Assembly (NCBI GenBank): GCA_900073065.1
Contig: FJOG01000093.1
Span: forward strand, 7,296-43,130
Reading direction: 5' to 3'
From: Phialocephala subalpina
Taxonomy: Eukaryota; Ascomycota; Leotiomycetes; Helotiales; Mollisiaceae
Length of the DNA stretch: 35,835 bases
The position numbers were made by a program, and so were the translations under genes. Below, piece after piece: positions 1-11,622 of this stretch (the first letter of the stretch is position 1; each line of letters starts with the position of its first letter). Below the pieces are notes generated by a model. It ran no database searches. It was not told the origin of the DNA and saw only the letters and a program-made list of their open reading frames with translations.

Positions 1-2
1 AC

Positions 3-140
3 GTCGATGCGGTTGCCAATGGTGAACAGAGGTACCGTTGGTGTGGAGAAATTATGGTGCTCAGCATCCTAGGCGTAGACTCTCTCCAAACAGTCTATGC
101 CTCTGCCGCTGAAGTCCACGCCGTGGCGAATCTCAATTGA
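3..140 (+). CDS. Possible 3' end of an unrecognised gene entering from the left
   Basis: Reading frame 3 is open from the window edge to a TGA at 138-140, giving 45 residues with ordinary composition (it includes LGVDSLQTV). There is no start codon that must be used and no domain that I recognise, so this may be the tail of a gene whose body lies outside the window or chance openness. The flank up to base 605 has normal GC content and is not RIP-degraded, unlike the element beside it. I infer partial coding only from openness and composition. Confidence 0.18.
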   Translation, partial: VDAVANGEQRYRWCGEIMVLSILGVDSLQTVYASAAEVHAVANLN

Positions 141-605
141 AGGCGATTTCGTAAGTACCAACTTCGAATAACCTTCTTATTTTAGCTTCCGCTAAAATTT
201 CGAAGGCACATTGGCAATCACAATGCGCCAGTTCGTCGACTTTGAGGCCGAGGATCCAGGAACATCGTGTTTGCAGATGAGAATACCAACACAAGCTCTT
301 TTCAGATTGCCAGCGTCGGAAAGTTGGGTAGCCATTCCAGCTGGACATCCATCGACTTGAAGGCTGAGGACCCAGGAATAGTGTCGTTGACCATGATTTA
401 TTCCCAATCATCAACCGCTTCGAGGACAGGCTCAAGCTCTCTCCATCTGTTTGTATTTAATCGACGCCGGGAAGACAGAATCCTGGTGAAAAATCCAACT
501 CGGTTCTGTTCTTGTATCTACTTTCTGGAGTCCGGCATTGGCATACTGTTCTGCTCGTCTTGTATGACCTTCTTCGCGACCTCAAACCTGTAGAAGAAAG
601 CAATG
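141..605. other. Unrecognised GC-normal flank of the retrotransposon insertion
   Basis: This stretch holds short overlapping frames on both strands (for example 267-593 plus, 133-435 minus), none of which I recognise. A diverged direct repeat of about 28 bp is visible at 235-262 and 353-379 (both contain a GAGGCCGAGGATCCAGGAA-like core). The copia element inserted at its right end, so bases 606-610 and 6591-6595 were once contiguous and this flank should be read together with 6596-7140. Confidence 0.5.
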
Positions 606-610
606 AAGGT

Positions 611-840
611 TATTAGTTAAGGACTCGTAATCTGTGACGATGGTCTCAATGCGATGGGGAAATTATAGTATGTTGGCATAAAGCCGCATTATCAGTTATG
701 TATTATCTCACTAGGCGGTTTGGCCTAAAGCTAATGTTCCAGCGAGAGCACTATATCAAGCAGACATTTCCACTTAGCTAGATAGACAGATTTGACATTA
801 ATATTATACATTTTGCCTCTAACCGCTTCTATAACTAATA
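611..840 (+). repeat. 5' LTR of the copia element
   Basis: The 230-bp repeat begins TATTAGTTAAGGACTCG and ends ATAACTAATA. Against the 3' LTR there are about 30 mismatches, and by eye all are transitions with no indel. That pattern is expected from RIP acting on both copies and not from neutral decay. Confidence 0.92.
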
Positions 841-1049
841 GTTATTAGCATTAACACTCTTTTCCACTTATTAATCACTTAATCTATAATTATTACGCTA
901 CCCTTTATTCGGTATTTCCGCTTAAACTCTCTCTCGAAAACGTATAATAGCGTTACTAGTTATTAAAACGCCTTAAACGCTATTACCAACTTTACTAATA
1001 TAATTCTCTTATACTTCGTTATAAGAAAATACCTCCTTATTATGGCTAA

Positions 1050-4000
1050 TATCTAGAGAAACGTAATTATTCTAATTAATAAGATAAATTGGAATAATTT
1101 CTTGGAATCTATTAAAGTTATTATTATAAAGGAAAACATTTGGAAATATATAAACCTTAGAGTATTTACAAAAAAAGTTCCGATCTTAAACTATAACGAA
1201 CTAATTAAACCAAAACCCTTAGAATTCTATGTCTCGATTTTAGTCCTAGTAATTAGAGATATAAGAGCAATTATACGACTTGCCAAATATTTAGACTTTA
1301 ACGAAAACGAGAGAAAAATTATACGTCAAAAGATAAGTAATTATAATTACCGGAAAAAACTCTAAGATAATTAACGTTTAACTCTTGGCGGTATACGAAA
1401 GTATATTTATAATACTATCGATAAAAACAATTAAATATATTGCGAAAATTACAAAAACCTATATAAGATAATATTTAATTTATAATAAGAATTTGTTTTT
1501 ACGAAATAAATATAAGAATAATAAATTATTATTTTATAAAATTAATTAACTATAGTTACTAAGAATTTAATAAATATAAATACGACTTTTAAATAATAAT
1601 ATATTATTTATAATAAAGGGAAAAAATTAAATACCCTAATATAACTAATAATTAATCTTATTATAAATTCTTGAATTTAATTCGGGATATTATACTCGAT
1701 TTTATTAATTTCAAGCTTTCTAAATTACTAAACAAAAATAAATTACTTTTTATTAATTTCAAAATACTTTTTCGCAAATATTATAATTAAAGGCATTATA
1801 ACGTAAAATTAATACGCGGATAATATAATACTTTTATTATAATTTAAAACTAAGATAACTTTTTTTAATTGGTAATATTCAATGATTAAAACGCCTCAAA
1901 GAAACCTATGAGTTTTTATATTTGCGGAAACCTCCACTAGTACGAAAATTGCCTATATATTATCGACGCGAAGTAATTTAAAAAGTAAAAGCCAAATTCG
2001 GAGAAACAAAAATTAATCGAGGAAATATACGAGAATAATCAAAGGATTATTAAGAAGATTAAATTTCTTCGCAAACGGAATAATAAAACGGTAAATAATA
2101 ATAATAATACTAATAATAACTCTAGAATAAATGGGAGTAAACCACCCCTTCTAATCGATACGAATCCAAGGAAAGATTATATTATTTATAATATTAACAT
2201 TTTAAATATAAATATTAACGATTTTCTCGGGATAAAGAAACTTATTACTAAATTAATAAATATATAATTTTTTGCCAAATTCGATATTAATAGGCTAAAT
2301 AAGCTAATTATTATATTACTTTTTATTATTTTTAATATACTTGAAAATATTCTAATTTTAATCAATATAATATTCTAATTTTCTTTTTATGCGATATTTC
2401 CAATTATATAACGCGATTACGAGTTTAAGAATAATTTTATTTTAAACTTTAAATTAACGATTTATATTTGTAATAACTATAAATAATTTAGCGCTTTTCG
2501 ATTCGTAAGGATTAACGAAGTAATTTATATTAATAATAAGGAAATAATTATCTTAAAATATAATATTATTATTATTATTATAAAATGCCTTAATTTCCCT
2601 CGTAATAAACTTATTACGTTTAAGAATATAATTTATTATTCTGGTTTCCAAATTAATATTATCTTTTTATAATATTTAATGCGCCAAAGAACTTATTAGG
2701 ATACGAAATATTTAATTCTTAAAGAGAATAAATATATAATTTATTATATTCCCTTTTATTATAAGTAATATATACTCGAGTATAATCCTTTAAATCACGA
2801 ATAAATTATTAACGCGACTTAGAATTCTTATAAACCCCTTAATTAAACTATAAGTATTATTAAGGATTAATATAAACGTTTTAAATATTTTTATTACGAA
2901 ATAATTAATTACCTCGAAATAAATACTCGCGGAGTTAAAATTATTACGAAATATAATTAAAATTATATTTGCGAGATTTATAAACTCGGAAATATTAAAA
3001 AAATTATTTCTAAATATTTTTATACTCGTAATAACCAATTATTTTATATTCTTTACGTAAATTAAATTTATATAATAAAAAGATTTAATGATAAGAATAA
3101 AATAATATATATATATTATGATTTTTATTATATATACTTTGTTTTTATATTACTCGACTTTAAATAATTTATTATTATAATTATTCTCAAATAGTTAATT
3201 AAATATATCAAAAGAAAATAAGGATTTACGATCGTGATTATTAAAATAAACGAACAAATTAAATTTAAAAAATAATAAACTATATTAATTCAAGATGAAA
3301 AAGAGATTAAAATACAAAAGATAATATTTAATACTTATAATTAGAATGATTTTATAGAATATATTAAAGGGGTAATTATTAATTAATCGAGAGTTATAAG
3401 GATTAACGTTAGATTACCTATTTATTTATACTTGTATATCACGATATTAATTAGTTATCTTTTGAATAAATTACTTACGCAATAATTAAACTAGAAAATA
3501 TTATTTGGTTTCCTTTAATAATACTTAAAAATCAAAAACTCAAAGATAATTATTACTTATTTATATGCTTATAATTACAAAGCGTTTCTATTAAAGAAAA
3601 ATATCCTAAAACTCGATAAGTTAGAAGTATATACTTAGATTAATTAGTTAATTAACTATAAATAAATAAATATTTTCTTTATATAAGTTTTATTTTTATA
3701 ACGAGTAATTATTACGCGCGATATTACGTTCGATAAATCTTTTTTCTATGATTTAAAGGATAAAATTATACTTATAAAAATCGAGACCTTATAATTAATC
3801 GAGATTATAAAACTAATAAATATTCCCAAGATTAATTACGATGATTTTATTTTAAAGTTTCTTAAAGTAAAAGCAAAATATAAACATTTGATTAACGCTC
3901 CTAATAATATTATCGTTATCAAAAATACCTTTGAAATATAATAATTTTAATAACTCAAAACTTTAAAGTTTACGTTAGAATTTATATTAAAGTTTATATA

Positions 4001-6180
4001 ATTTCCGATTATAATTAATATTCCCGATATTTTAATATTATAATTATTATTTATTTTTAAACCAAAATAATTTTATCGAACGTATATATACTCCAAATAA
4101 TTTTACCGTTAATCCTAATAACAATTTATCGAACGATTTAATTTCTACGGAAATATTAGAATCTCGTAATATAATTCAATTTATAATATTATTTGCCGCA
4201 TTTATTTACCCGAAAAAACTAATTCATTTAATTTTAATAAATTTTCTATAAGAATATATATAAACAGGGAAACGCATTTATAAACAAGTAAAACGTTTTT
4301 ATTTTATCTAATAATTCTAATATATATTAGCTTTTTATATTATTATTATATTAATAATTAATTAAATATATTAGCGTTTATATAAAATCGAACTCCTTTT
4401 AATATTAAAGAATATTTATAATCTCAAATAATATTTTTATTTTACTAGCTTTTAAATTATTATATTATAAGAATACATTAAATTAATCGAGAAAAATATA
4501 TTCGAGATAATTAATAAAATAATATTAAGGCTAATTAATTTATTATTTATATAAATATTTATTTATAAGTTTAATACAAATAAATATTTTCTTAAATATA
4601 AAGTATAATTAATTGCTAAAGGAGATTTACAATAATATAAACCTAAGGAAACTTATATTATAATACTAATAACTTGAATATTTCGAGTTTTAATAGTAAT
4701 TATTATTTACTTCGATTTAAAAATAAAATAATTCGATATTATTAACGCCTTTGGCCAAGTACAAATTAACGAGCTAATTTATATTAATTTCCCCGATAAA
4801 TATAAAGTCTTTAGCAAGAAATTTAAACTTAATATAACTTTTTATAATTTAATACGATTATTAATTTTTTAGTTTAATAATATTTCCATTAAGTATAAAA
4901 CTTTTGGCCTAAAGTTTATACTTGAATACGTTTATCTCTTCGTTAATAATAAGCTTATAATCTTCTTTTATATTAATAATATTTATATTTTATATTATTA
5001 GCGAAATTAATTAACTTATAAAGAATTTCGATTAAAGTTAATAATAATATATAAAATAAGAAAACTAAAGGAATTAAAGTAATTCTTAAGTATACAAGTT
5101 ATAAGAAATAAAATAACGCGCAAAATTTAACTTTATTAAAACGCGTATATCAACAAAATAATTAAACGGTTTAAGAAATTATTTACGAAGAAAATACCTA
5201 AAATTCTTATCGATTTTACGAGAATCTTCGTTTGAAATTAAAAGTAAGTTATTCCTATGGAAATTAAAGCCTACTAATAAATCTATGGCTTTAAAACCTA
5301 TTTAATTATAATCTCCCGATTAAATATAATATACGCCACCTTATTATTAGTAATATTTCATATAAACCTAATATTTAAACATTAATAAGCTATAAACAAC
5401 TTATTAAATTACTTCGAAAATACGAAATACTTAGCTTTTAAACTCGGGAGTATACGCGCGTTTATTTTAATTCTAATAATAAACTTAGTTATAAATCTCT
5501 AGAGAGTTATAAGTAATACCTTTTTAATTAATAATCCTAATACTCGCAAAAGCACCGGAAGATATATTTTCTAGCTATTCGGTAATACGATCGATTAGAA
5601 AAGCAATTGGCAAGATATAATTTTTATGTTTACAACGGAAATAAAACTTAAAACTCTCGCTTTAACCTATATATAATTATTATAATAGTATAAATTCTTT
5701 AGCGCTATTAGCCTAAATTTTCCTAATAATAATATAATTTATTGCGATAACTTATAAACCGTTTATCTTATAATAAAAAATTCTTCGAAGTTTATTACAA
5801 AATTATAATACGTTAATATTTACTAGTATTAATTACGCGAGTAAATAAGGAATAAAGCTATTAACGTCAAATGGATTAGCATTAATAAGATAATCGCAAA
5901 CGGTTTTATTAAGGCCTTATTACACTAAAAATATAAATTTTTCTTTAAATATTTTAATTTTATCGATATTAAGTATTTAATTAACCTTTAAAAGCTTATT
6001 ATTAACCCCGTTTAAATAATTATTATAATTATTATTACTTTATTATAATGAAGTATATTTCCGAGTAATTTAATATTACTTATTTCGGTTATAATATTTA
6101 GTATATTCTTAATATATTCGACGCGTATTTTTATTATATTCCGATTTTTATTTACTCTCGCGTTTTAATATTAAATTATT
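1050..6180 (+). pseudogene. Decayed copia gag-pol polyprotein
   Basis: No open frame longer than about 90 codons survives. The best fragment, 1102-1365, resembles the copia gag N-terminal region. Further downstream, stop-interrupted translation still shows reverse transcriptase and RNase H signatures, with Trp codons converted to stops (for example ELK*FL where family members have ELKWFL) and Asp to Asn (YINN for YVDD). These are the changes G-to-A/C-to-T mutation produces. I could not place the integrase or protease precisely. Confidence 0.8.
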
Positions 6181-6360
6181 ATTATTTTCGAGATTACGCG
6201 ATTTCTTTAATATTCTTTTTAAATATAAATTATATTCGTAATATTATAATTTTTACTCTTTTAATTACTTTATTACTTTTTTACTTGGGCTTTATTTTTA
6301 TAACTCTTAAATACTTTCTTAAGTTTAAAAAGACTAGTAAGCTAACCTTCCTAGGGGGTA

Positions 6361-6590
6361 TATCAATTAAGGACTCGTAATTTGTGATAATAATCTTAAT
6401 GCGATAAGGAAATTATAGTATATTGGCATGAAGCCGCATTATCAGTTATACATTATCTCACTAGGCGGCTTGGCCTAAAGCCGATGTTCCAACGAGAGCA
6501 TTATATTAAGCAGATATTTCCACTTAGCTAAACAAACAGATTTGACATTAATACTATACATTTTGCCTCCAACCGCTTCCACAATTGATA
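6361..6590 (+). repeat. 3' LTR of the copia element
   Basis: This is the second copy of the 230-bp LTR, beginning TATCAATTAAGGACTCG and ending ACAATTGATA. It is preceded by a purine-rich AGGGGGT stretch (6354-6360) that could be the polypurine tract and followed directly by the AAGGT target duplication. Confidence 0.92.
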
Positions 6591-6595
6591 AAGGT

Positions 6596-7140
6596 CGTCA
6601 TGCAATGGTCGCCATTTCCTCGCCAGACCAAATCGAACCTTCCGTGGATGTTCAATGAACAAGGTTCAAGCAATCTCTCCGAGGTTCCTCCGTCTCATGC
6701 CGCAATTCCCTATCCGTATTGAGAGTATGTCGGTTGCAGCTCCCTTCCATTGATAGTACCAAGCATGTGCAACAGAAGCAAGCGGAACCGCGTATGTTTT
6801 TTCAGTGCGCTTGAGACCAGCGGTCTTCCATCGAGGGAAGGAAAGATCTCGGCGGCATGGAGTGCGAAGGAAGGGACATCGACTCGAAAAGAATACTTGG
6901 TCCAAGGCTTCGGTCGAGGGATGCTTTGGGAGGGATATGTCGAAGTAACTTCTACGAGCATTCGGATGTTGGTCTCTCTACCTAGTTTGCTTCAAATCAA
7001 TCTTCTTTCTCTCCTAATCCCTCGTCCAATCCAATATCAGACACAAGATCTTACCTGCGGGAGCTAAGAAGGTTCAATACTAAACATCCAGAACCACCAA
7101 AAAATCATGTTGAAAAGTACAATACTCAGGTTCCCATATC
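6596..7140. other. Unrecognised GC-normal island between AT-rich blocks
   Basis: Short frames on both strands (6750-7067 plus, 6666-6905 minus, 6710-6961 minus) overlap each other and resemble nothing I know. The island is the right-hand flank of the copia insertion site and is probably continuous with the sequence left of 606. No gene is called. Confidence 0.45.
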
Positions 7141-7920
7141 CTCTATTAATATTCTATTTTCAATTTTAAATTAATTAATAATAATAAATATATAATTAAT
7201 AATTTGAATTTTATAATTTTATATAAAATTAATTAAATAAATTATTTATATTTATTTTAATATTTCGTATTAATTTTAAAATAAATATAATAATTTTTAT
7301 TATAATTATTTATTTTTTATCGAAATTTTTATTAATTTTCGCTTTTCTTTTTCTAATAAATTTTTTTATTTGCTTTTTATTTTATATTATAATTTCGTAT
7401 TTATTATAAAATAATAATTAATTATAATTAATTTTATTAATAGTTTTTCGAAAAAAATATTTTAATTAAATTTAAAGAATTTTAATAAAATTATAAGAAA
7501 ATTTATTATAATTTAATTATAAGAAATAATATTCTTATTTTTAAGAATATTTTTTATTTATAAAACTTTTCTTTTCTATTTAAATATTTTTAATTTTTTA
7601 ATATAAAATTTAAAATTATTTTAAAATTTAATAAATACTTATATATAAAATTATAAAAATAAAAATATTAAATTAATAATTAATTTAAAATTAATATTAT
7701 TAAGAAATATTATATTAAAAATTTATAATTAAATATAATTATACGAATTTATTTTATTATATTACGTTTTATTATATAATAATAAATCGATAATTTCTTA
7801 ATAATTATTTATTAATTTAAAATAATATTTCAAATTATATTAAAAAAAATTATATTTATATATTAATAATATATTTAATATTTTAATCATCGGGAAAAAT
7901 ATTTTTTACTAATTATTTTA
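7141..7920. repeat. Very AT-rich RIP-like block
   Basis: The sequence is almost entirely A/T with abundant TpA, few CpG or CpA, and no open frame of note. It resembles the interior of the RIP-mutated copia element, but I see no LTR or terminal repeat and cannot name the original element. Confidence 0.6.
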
Positions 7921-8787
7921 CCGAAAAACACGTGTGCTATTAGTACTATTGGCTCGCTAATTAACTACTAGCGCCACCGATCATTTTTGCCTTAATGCTA
8001 ATAGCGCTAGCCGGGTGCCAATAATGCCAGAGCACTATTAATAGCATTAGTTTAAAATTAAATACTTAAATATTTGAAACTTATAATTTATAATATTAAT
8101 TAAATTTATTATAAAAGTTTCAAGCAAATTTATCGAGCGCGCATTGAAATATTAAGCGATAAAGTTGGAAGCTGCGAGAGTTTTAGTGTTCTTCGCCAAG
8201 ACATATATGCAAACTAGTAGCCGCGTTTTATCCGACCAATAGATTTTAACCGTTTTATATATTATACAAATGGATAAAAATGAGAATTGAAAATATTAAC
8301 GCCACTTAAAATCTAATCGTAGAATCGATCGATTCAAGCAAATTTTACGCGCGTAGGGAATGCTAGTAGGGAGTCTTGCAATTAATCGGTGTTGAGAGCT
8401 TAGGGTGAGGCACTTAGAGGCTGAGCGGCTGAGCGGCTCAATTGATTAAGTGTGGCTGCATAAATGCCGGGCGCAGCCGTTTGCAGCCGAGAGTTTTAAT
8501 GTTCTTATAGGCCGGGACCCACTTGCCAATCGGTTGCTGATTGGGCGCCAAAGATTTGGACATGCAATTACTGCGTAGCGCGCGCCATTGGCAAGCCGCT
8601 GGCACCATTGGCAGGTGATTAGCAATAAAAAATTTTCCTGATGATAAAATTAATAAAAAAGAAATTATGCTTAGATTACGTGCTTAGTAACTAATACATC
8701 GGTGTAGTTCGTAATAGTATAGAATATAATATTATATATAGAGATGTTTATTTAATATTTATTTATTCTCCGTTCCTCACCCTATGT
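7921..8787. other. Mixed-composition intergenic sequence left of the cluster
   Basis: Composition rises from AT-rich to moderate GC. A GC-richer island at about 7928-8040 has imperfectly self-complementary ends (GTGCT...TATTGGC against GCCAATA...AGCAC). A short motif, GAGAGTTTTAgTGTTCTT, occurs at about 8175 and again at about 8489, and GGCTGAGC is tandemly repeated near 8419-8439. No coding potential is seen. It is probably repeat debris marking the left border of the gene cluster. Confidence 0.4.
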
Positions 8788-9963
8788 TCAACTCATTCTC
8801 ACTACAATCTTCTCCCCAGAAAGCTTTCCACTTCCGACCAAGGGAAGCGCCTCGTTCATCACGGCCCCCAATCCGCCTTCCAGTACGCGGAGTGGACAAC
8901 CGTGCAGCTTCCCCTCATCAACAAGCCGCTGGACCAAGTCCCAGAGCCCAACGCCAAACCGGAGGTACTCCTCGCTCGGCTCGCAGAAGTAGGGTGCAGG
9001 CCAGGTCGAGCCTTCACCAAAGATGGTGGGCCCCAATACCCAGCCAGTCGTCACCATTTTACGTGTCGCGGCGTGCTCGGGAAAGGGGTCGAGCGAGACA
9101 TAGCGGCCACCGGCACGTCCCAGGGCTAAGAAGCAGAATGTTGTGGACTCGACGTTAGTAATGCAGTCCAAGGCGTATTTCAGGTTGTTTTTGGTGTAGC
9201 TACGCTATTGGGGTAATGTCAATTATGTACATCCTCTCAGCTTCGAACTTCGAACGCTGGGCATAATTAGTTTAGCACTCACAATCTTCTGCGCACAATC
9301 GTGCTCGCGATAATCAAACACTTGCTCGGCGCCATTCTTCCTTGCCAGTTCGAAGTTTCTAGGCGAGCAAGTGGCGATAGGGATCAAGCCTGCCAACTTC
9401 AAGAGCTGCATAGCAACGCACGCTGTGGCCGTGCTCCCACCGTATATCAACACCATCTGCGGTTTGTCCACGGCGGGACTCCCGTCCGGGTTCGGCAGCG
9501 GCAAGCCCAGCAGCCGGATCGCCAGAGCCGCGGTACATATCCCGGCTGGCAACGAGGCAGCTTCCTCGGTGGTCATTGAGTCGGGAACCTTTAGCCAGAG
9601 CCCGCCTCGGCTCACGTTATACTCTCCAAAGGCACCCTGCTCGGGTGTGTTCGCACACATGCTGTTCTGGGCTCCGCACACCCGGTCCCCGAGCTGGACC
9701 CGTCCGCTGGCACCAACATTCTTCCCCATGGCCACCACAGTGCCACAGAAGTCGGCGCCGAGCACGGCCCAAGGCGTCGCGAAGGAGCCCTTCATCTTGG
9801 TGTCACTTGGATTAATGCCGACAGCACGGGTGCGTACCATGACTTGGTCTGGGCCAAGAGGCGGCATTGGTGAGTCAGTCCAGATGATCACATCTTGGTT
9901 CTCGTTGAGCGTCAAGACGGTCTGTTTGTCGGGGGGACTGAAGTTGGAGGATATGTCTCCCAT
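8788..9963 (-). CDS. lovC: Trans-acting enoyl reductase (LovC/MlcG type)
   Basis: This is a stand-alone MDR-family NADPH enoyl reductase that works in trans with an HR-PKS lacking its own ER, reducing selected enoyl intermediates. Two exons (9963-9283 and 9204-8788) flank a 78-nt GTGAGT...ATAG intron. The product is 365 residues, against about 363 for LovC. Visible features are NPSDTKMKG (residues 51-59), CTAALA (143-148), the cofactor motif YGGSTATA (174-181), and a C-terminal half with [11 protein letters not shown] and [15 protein letters not shown]. These agree closely with LovC as I recall it. The gene is divergent from the hydrolase, with 449 bp between start codons, an arrangement compatible with co-regulation. 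The frame is intact. I infer that its partner is the synthase at 19270-29102, which needs such a reductase. Confidence 0.95.
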
Positions 9964-10412
9964 TCTTGTTTGTGTAGGTAGGCAAATTTGCAGACTCCCG
10001 ACTCGACTGGAGAGAATAAAGAGAATAATACATACGGTTCAAACAAAGAAAGAGAATAATAGATGGCTATTCTTCTTACCTTTCTTTGATCTCGGCTCGG
10101 GGCACAAGCTGACGACGACGGCAAAGGGAATAATACAATACCAAACACCTCACTCATATCAAATACCGATCTAGCAAGCAGCTTATCGCCTGGCCGCATG
10201 CATCGGGCTTTCGGTGTTATATGTTATATTCTGCTGCACTCGGTCGGCGTTTGTCTTTCCCAAGGATTGAAATACCGACTCATAGTGCTGACACATGTGC
10301 ATTTGCATCATCCATTGTTCTTCTCACTTGCTGCTCAACAGGTTCTCTGGCAAAGTTGTTTCTTCTAAGGTTATACGTACCGTACGATACCTCCAAAACA
10401 CACCCCAGTGCA
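9964..10412. promoter_or_regulatory. Divergent promoter of enoyl reductase and hydrolase
   Basis: The 449 bp separate the two outward-facing start codons. Paired CGG triplets suitable for a Zn2Cys6 factor are present, for example TCGGGCTTTCGG (about 10203-10214), TCGGTCGG (about 10241-10248) and CTCGGCTCGGGG (about 10090-10101). None exactly fits the spacing I recall for the compactin activator MlcR. The regulatory role is inferred from position. Confidence 0.5.
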
Positions 10413-11135
10413 ATGTTGTCACCACCCCGCAAAGCCCTCCTGTGCATCCACGGAGCCGGTACCTCAGGTGCTATCTTCCGCGTCCAGATCGCAAAACTCA
10501 GCGCAGCCCTTCGTCATGAGTTTGACTTTGTTTACGTCACGGCTCCTCACAGCACCAGCCCCGGCCCAGGGGTGATCCCATTCTTTGCCTCCATGGGACC
10601 TTTCTACTCGTGGTTTCGCGACACGGACGAATCAATTAGCCACCGCCTTGACGCTATCTACAAGCCAATTCAGCAGAAAGTGGGTGATTGGCAGCTCGCG
10701 AACCCAAACTCGCGCATCGTGGGCATGCTGGCGTTTAGCGAAGGCGCCTTGGTGGCCGCCGTTATGCTTTGGCAACAGCAGCGGCGGATGGGCCAGGTGT
10801 CTTGGCTACCCGACATCCATTTCACTACGTTCATCTGCTGCTTCTATAGAGAAGAAGTGACCAAGTGGATGCGTGAGCAGATCCAAGAATCCCAGGGGGC
10901 CGGGGCCATTGTGGAAGAGGACATAGAGAAGGAGATGAAAATCAACATCCCAACGCTTCATCTCCTCGGCAAACAGGACTTTGTGCTATCAAGGGCCAAG
11001 ATGTTGATCGAGACGCACTACACAACTACCTTTGCCACAGTGATGGAGTTTGACGGCCAGCATGCTCCTCCAAGCAAGCGGGAAGACATTGAAAAGGCTG
11101 CAGCATTGATTTTAGAGTCAGCTCGTAGTATATAG
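10413..11135 (+). CDS. lovG: FSH1-family polyketide-releasing hydrolase (LovG/MlcF type)
   Basis: This is an alpha/beta hydrolase of the FSH1 (DUF341) family. LovG releases dihydromonacolin L from LovB by thioester hydrolysis. It is a single exon of 240 residues (LovG is about 256). The start at 10413 was chosen because family members begin a few residues before the (K/R)ALLCIHGAG strand; an in-frame ATG at 10221 would add 64 residues of unlikely sequence. Visible features are LLCIHGAG near the N-terminus, YVTAP, nucleophile Ser109 in FSEGAL, Asp189 in GKQDF and His217 in DGQHAPP, so the triad is complete. It is divergent from the enoyl reductase, as lovC and lovG are neighbours in the lovastatin cluster. 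No secretion signal is seen and the protein is probably cytosolic. Confidence 0.93.
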   Translation: MLSPPRKALLCIHGAGTSGAIFRVQIAKLSAALRHEFDFVYVTAPHSTSPGPGVIPFFASMGPFYSWFRDTDESISHRLDAIYKPIQQKVGDWQLANPNSRIVGMLAFSEGALVAAVMLWQQQRRMGQVSWLPDIHFTTFICCFYREEVTKWMREQIQESQGAGAIVEEDIEKEMKINIPTLHLLGKQDFVLSRAKMLIETHYTTTFATVMEFDGQHAPPSKREDIEKAAALILESARSI

Positions 11136-11622
11136 ATCTATTAAAAATACACATCCTGGTTTCTCTAAGCACACTTATTCATGCAATAAGAATAGATAAC
11201 AAACGAGCCAATTTAGAGTAGCGACGAAAAGGATAGCGACAATGAGGTCAATGGGGTAGATTTCTTTTAGTTTTCGAGAAAATGATGCCACTTGGACTTT
11301 ATACCACGTATGGTAACTCGCGTTGCCAGAAATTCTAATTGTGCTCTTGCTTTTGTAGATACCCTCTAGTCTAGAGGATAACTACCTAGATATTCATTCA
11401 GCCAAGCCAACCTCTCGTTACCGACCAAACCTTAGCCAACTATCTAACTGTTCTCCCGGTTGGGTCAGCAAACCAGGCACTCTACCGGTGCCCAACTCTA
11501 CTATAGAACACTCATTGAGGAAGGAAGAAAATGCAGTGCATGGATTGGAAACAAACTTCCACCTGAGGTACCATAAACCTTCAATCGATTCAGCCCAGTT
11601 CATGACTTTCGCCCCCCGTATC
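11136..11622. other. Convergent intergenic region, hydrolase/transporter
   Basis: This lies between two converging 3' ends. I see only 3'-UTR-like sequence and short shadow frames (for example 11488-11976 plus, which is antisense to the last transporter exon). No gene or repeat is called. Confidence 0.5.

Larger units (their letters stand above)
611..6590 (+). mobile_element. RIP-degraded Ty1/copia LTR retrotransposon with 5-bp target duplication
   Basis: Two 230-bp direct repeats (611-840 and 6361-6590) bound the element, and AAGGT at 606-610 recurs at 6591-6595 as the target-site duplication. The LTR ends read TAT...ATA, consistent with an original TG...CA changed by RIP. The interior is extremely AT-rich with no long frame, but copia landmarks survive in order on the plus strand: gag-like sequence at 1102-1365, a reverse transcriptase YVDD-like relic (FFYINNIYILY) near 4960-5000, an ELKWFLGI-like relic near 5065-5090, and RNase H relics (CDN..QT, a KL.HVDI-like stretch, INVKW, ADGFIKAL) from about 5640 to 5960. 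Domain order gag-INT-RT-RH is that of copia. The element cannot be autonomous. Confidence 0.93.

Noticed and set aside
2790..3038. 82-codon minus-strand frame inside the copia element
   Set aside because: AT-rich chance frame within RIP-degraded sequence; the element's relic domains lie on the plus strand.
9371..10174. 267-codon plus-strand frame
   Set aside because: It is antisense to the enoyl reductase, whose conserved motifs and intron are unambiguous.
10221..10412. 64-residue N-terminal extension of the hydrolase from an upstream in-frame ATG
   Set aside because: FSH1/LovG proteins start shortly before the first beta strand, and the extension looks like translated leader sequence.
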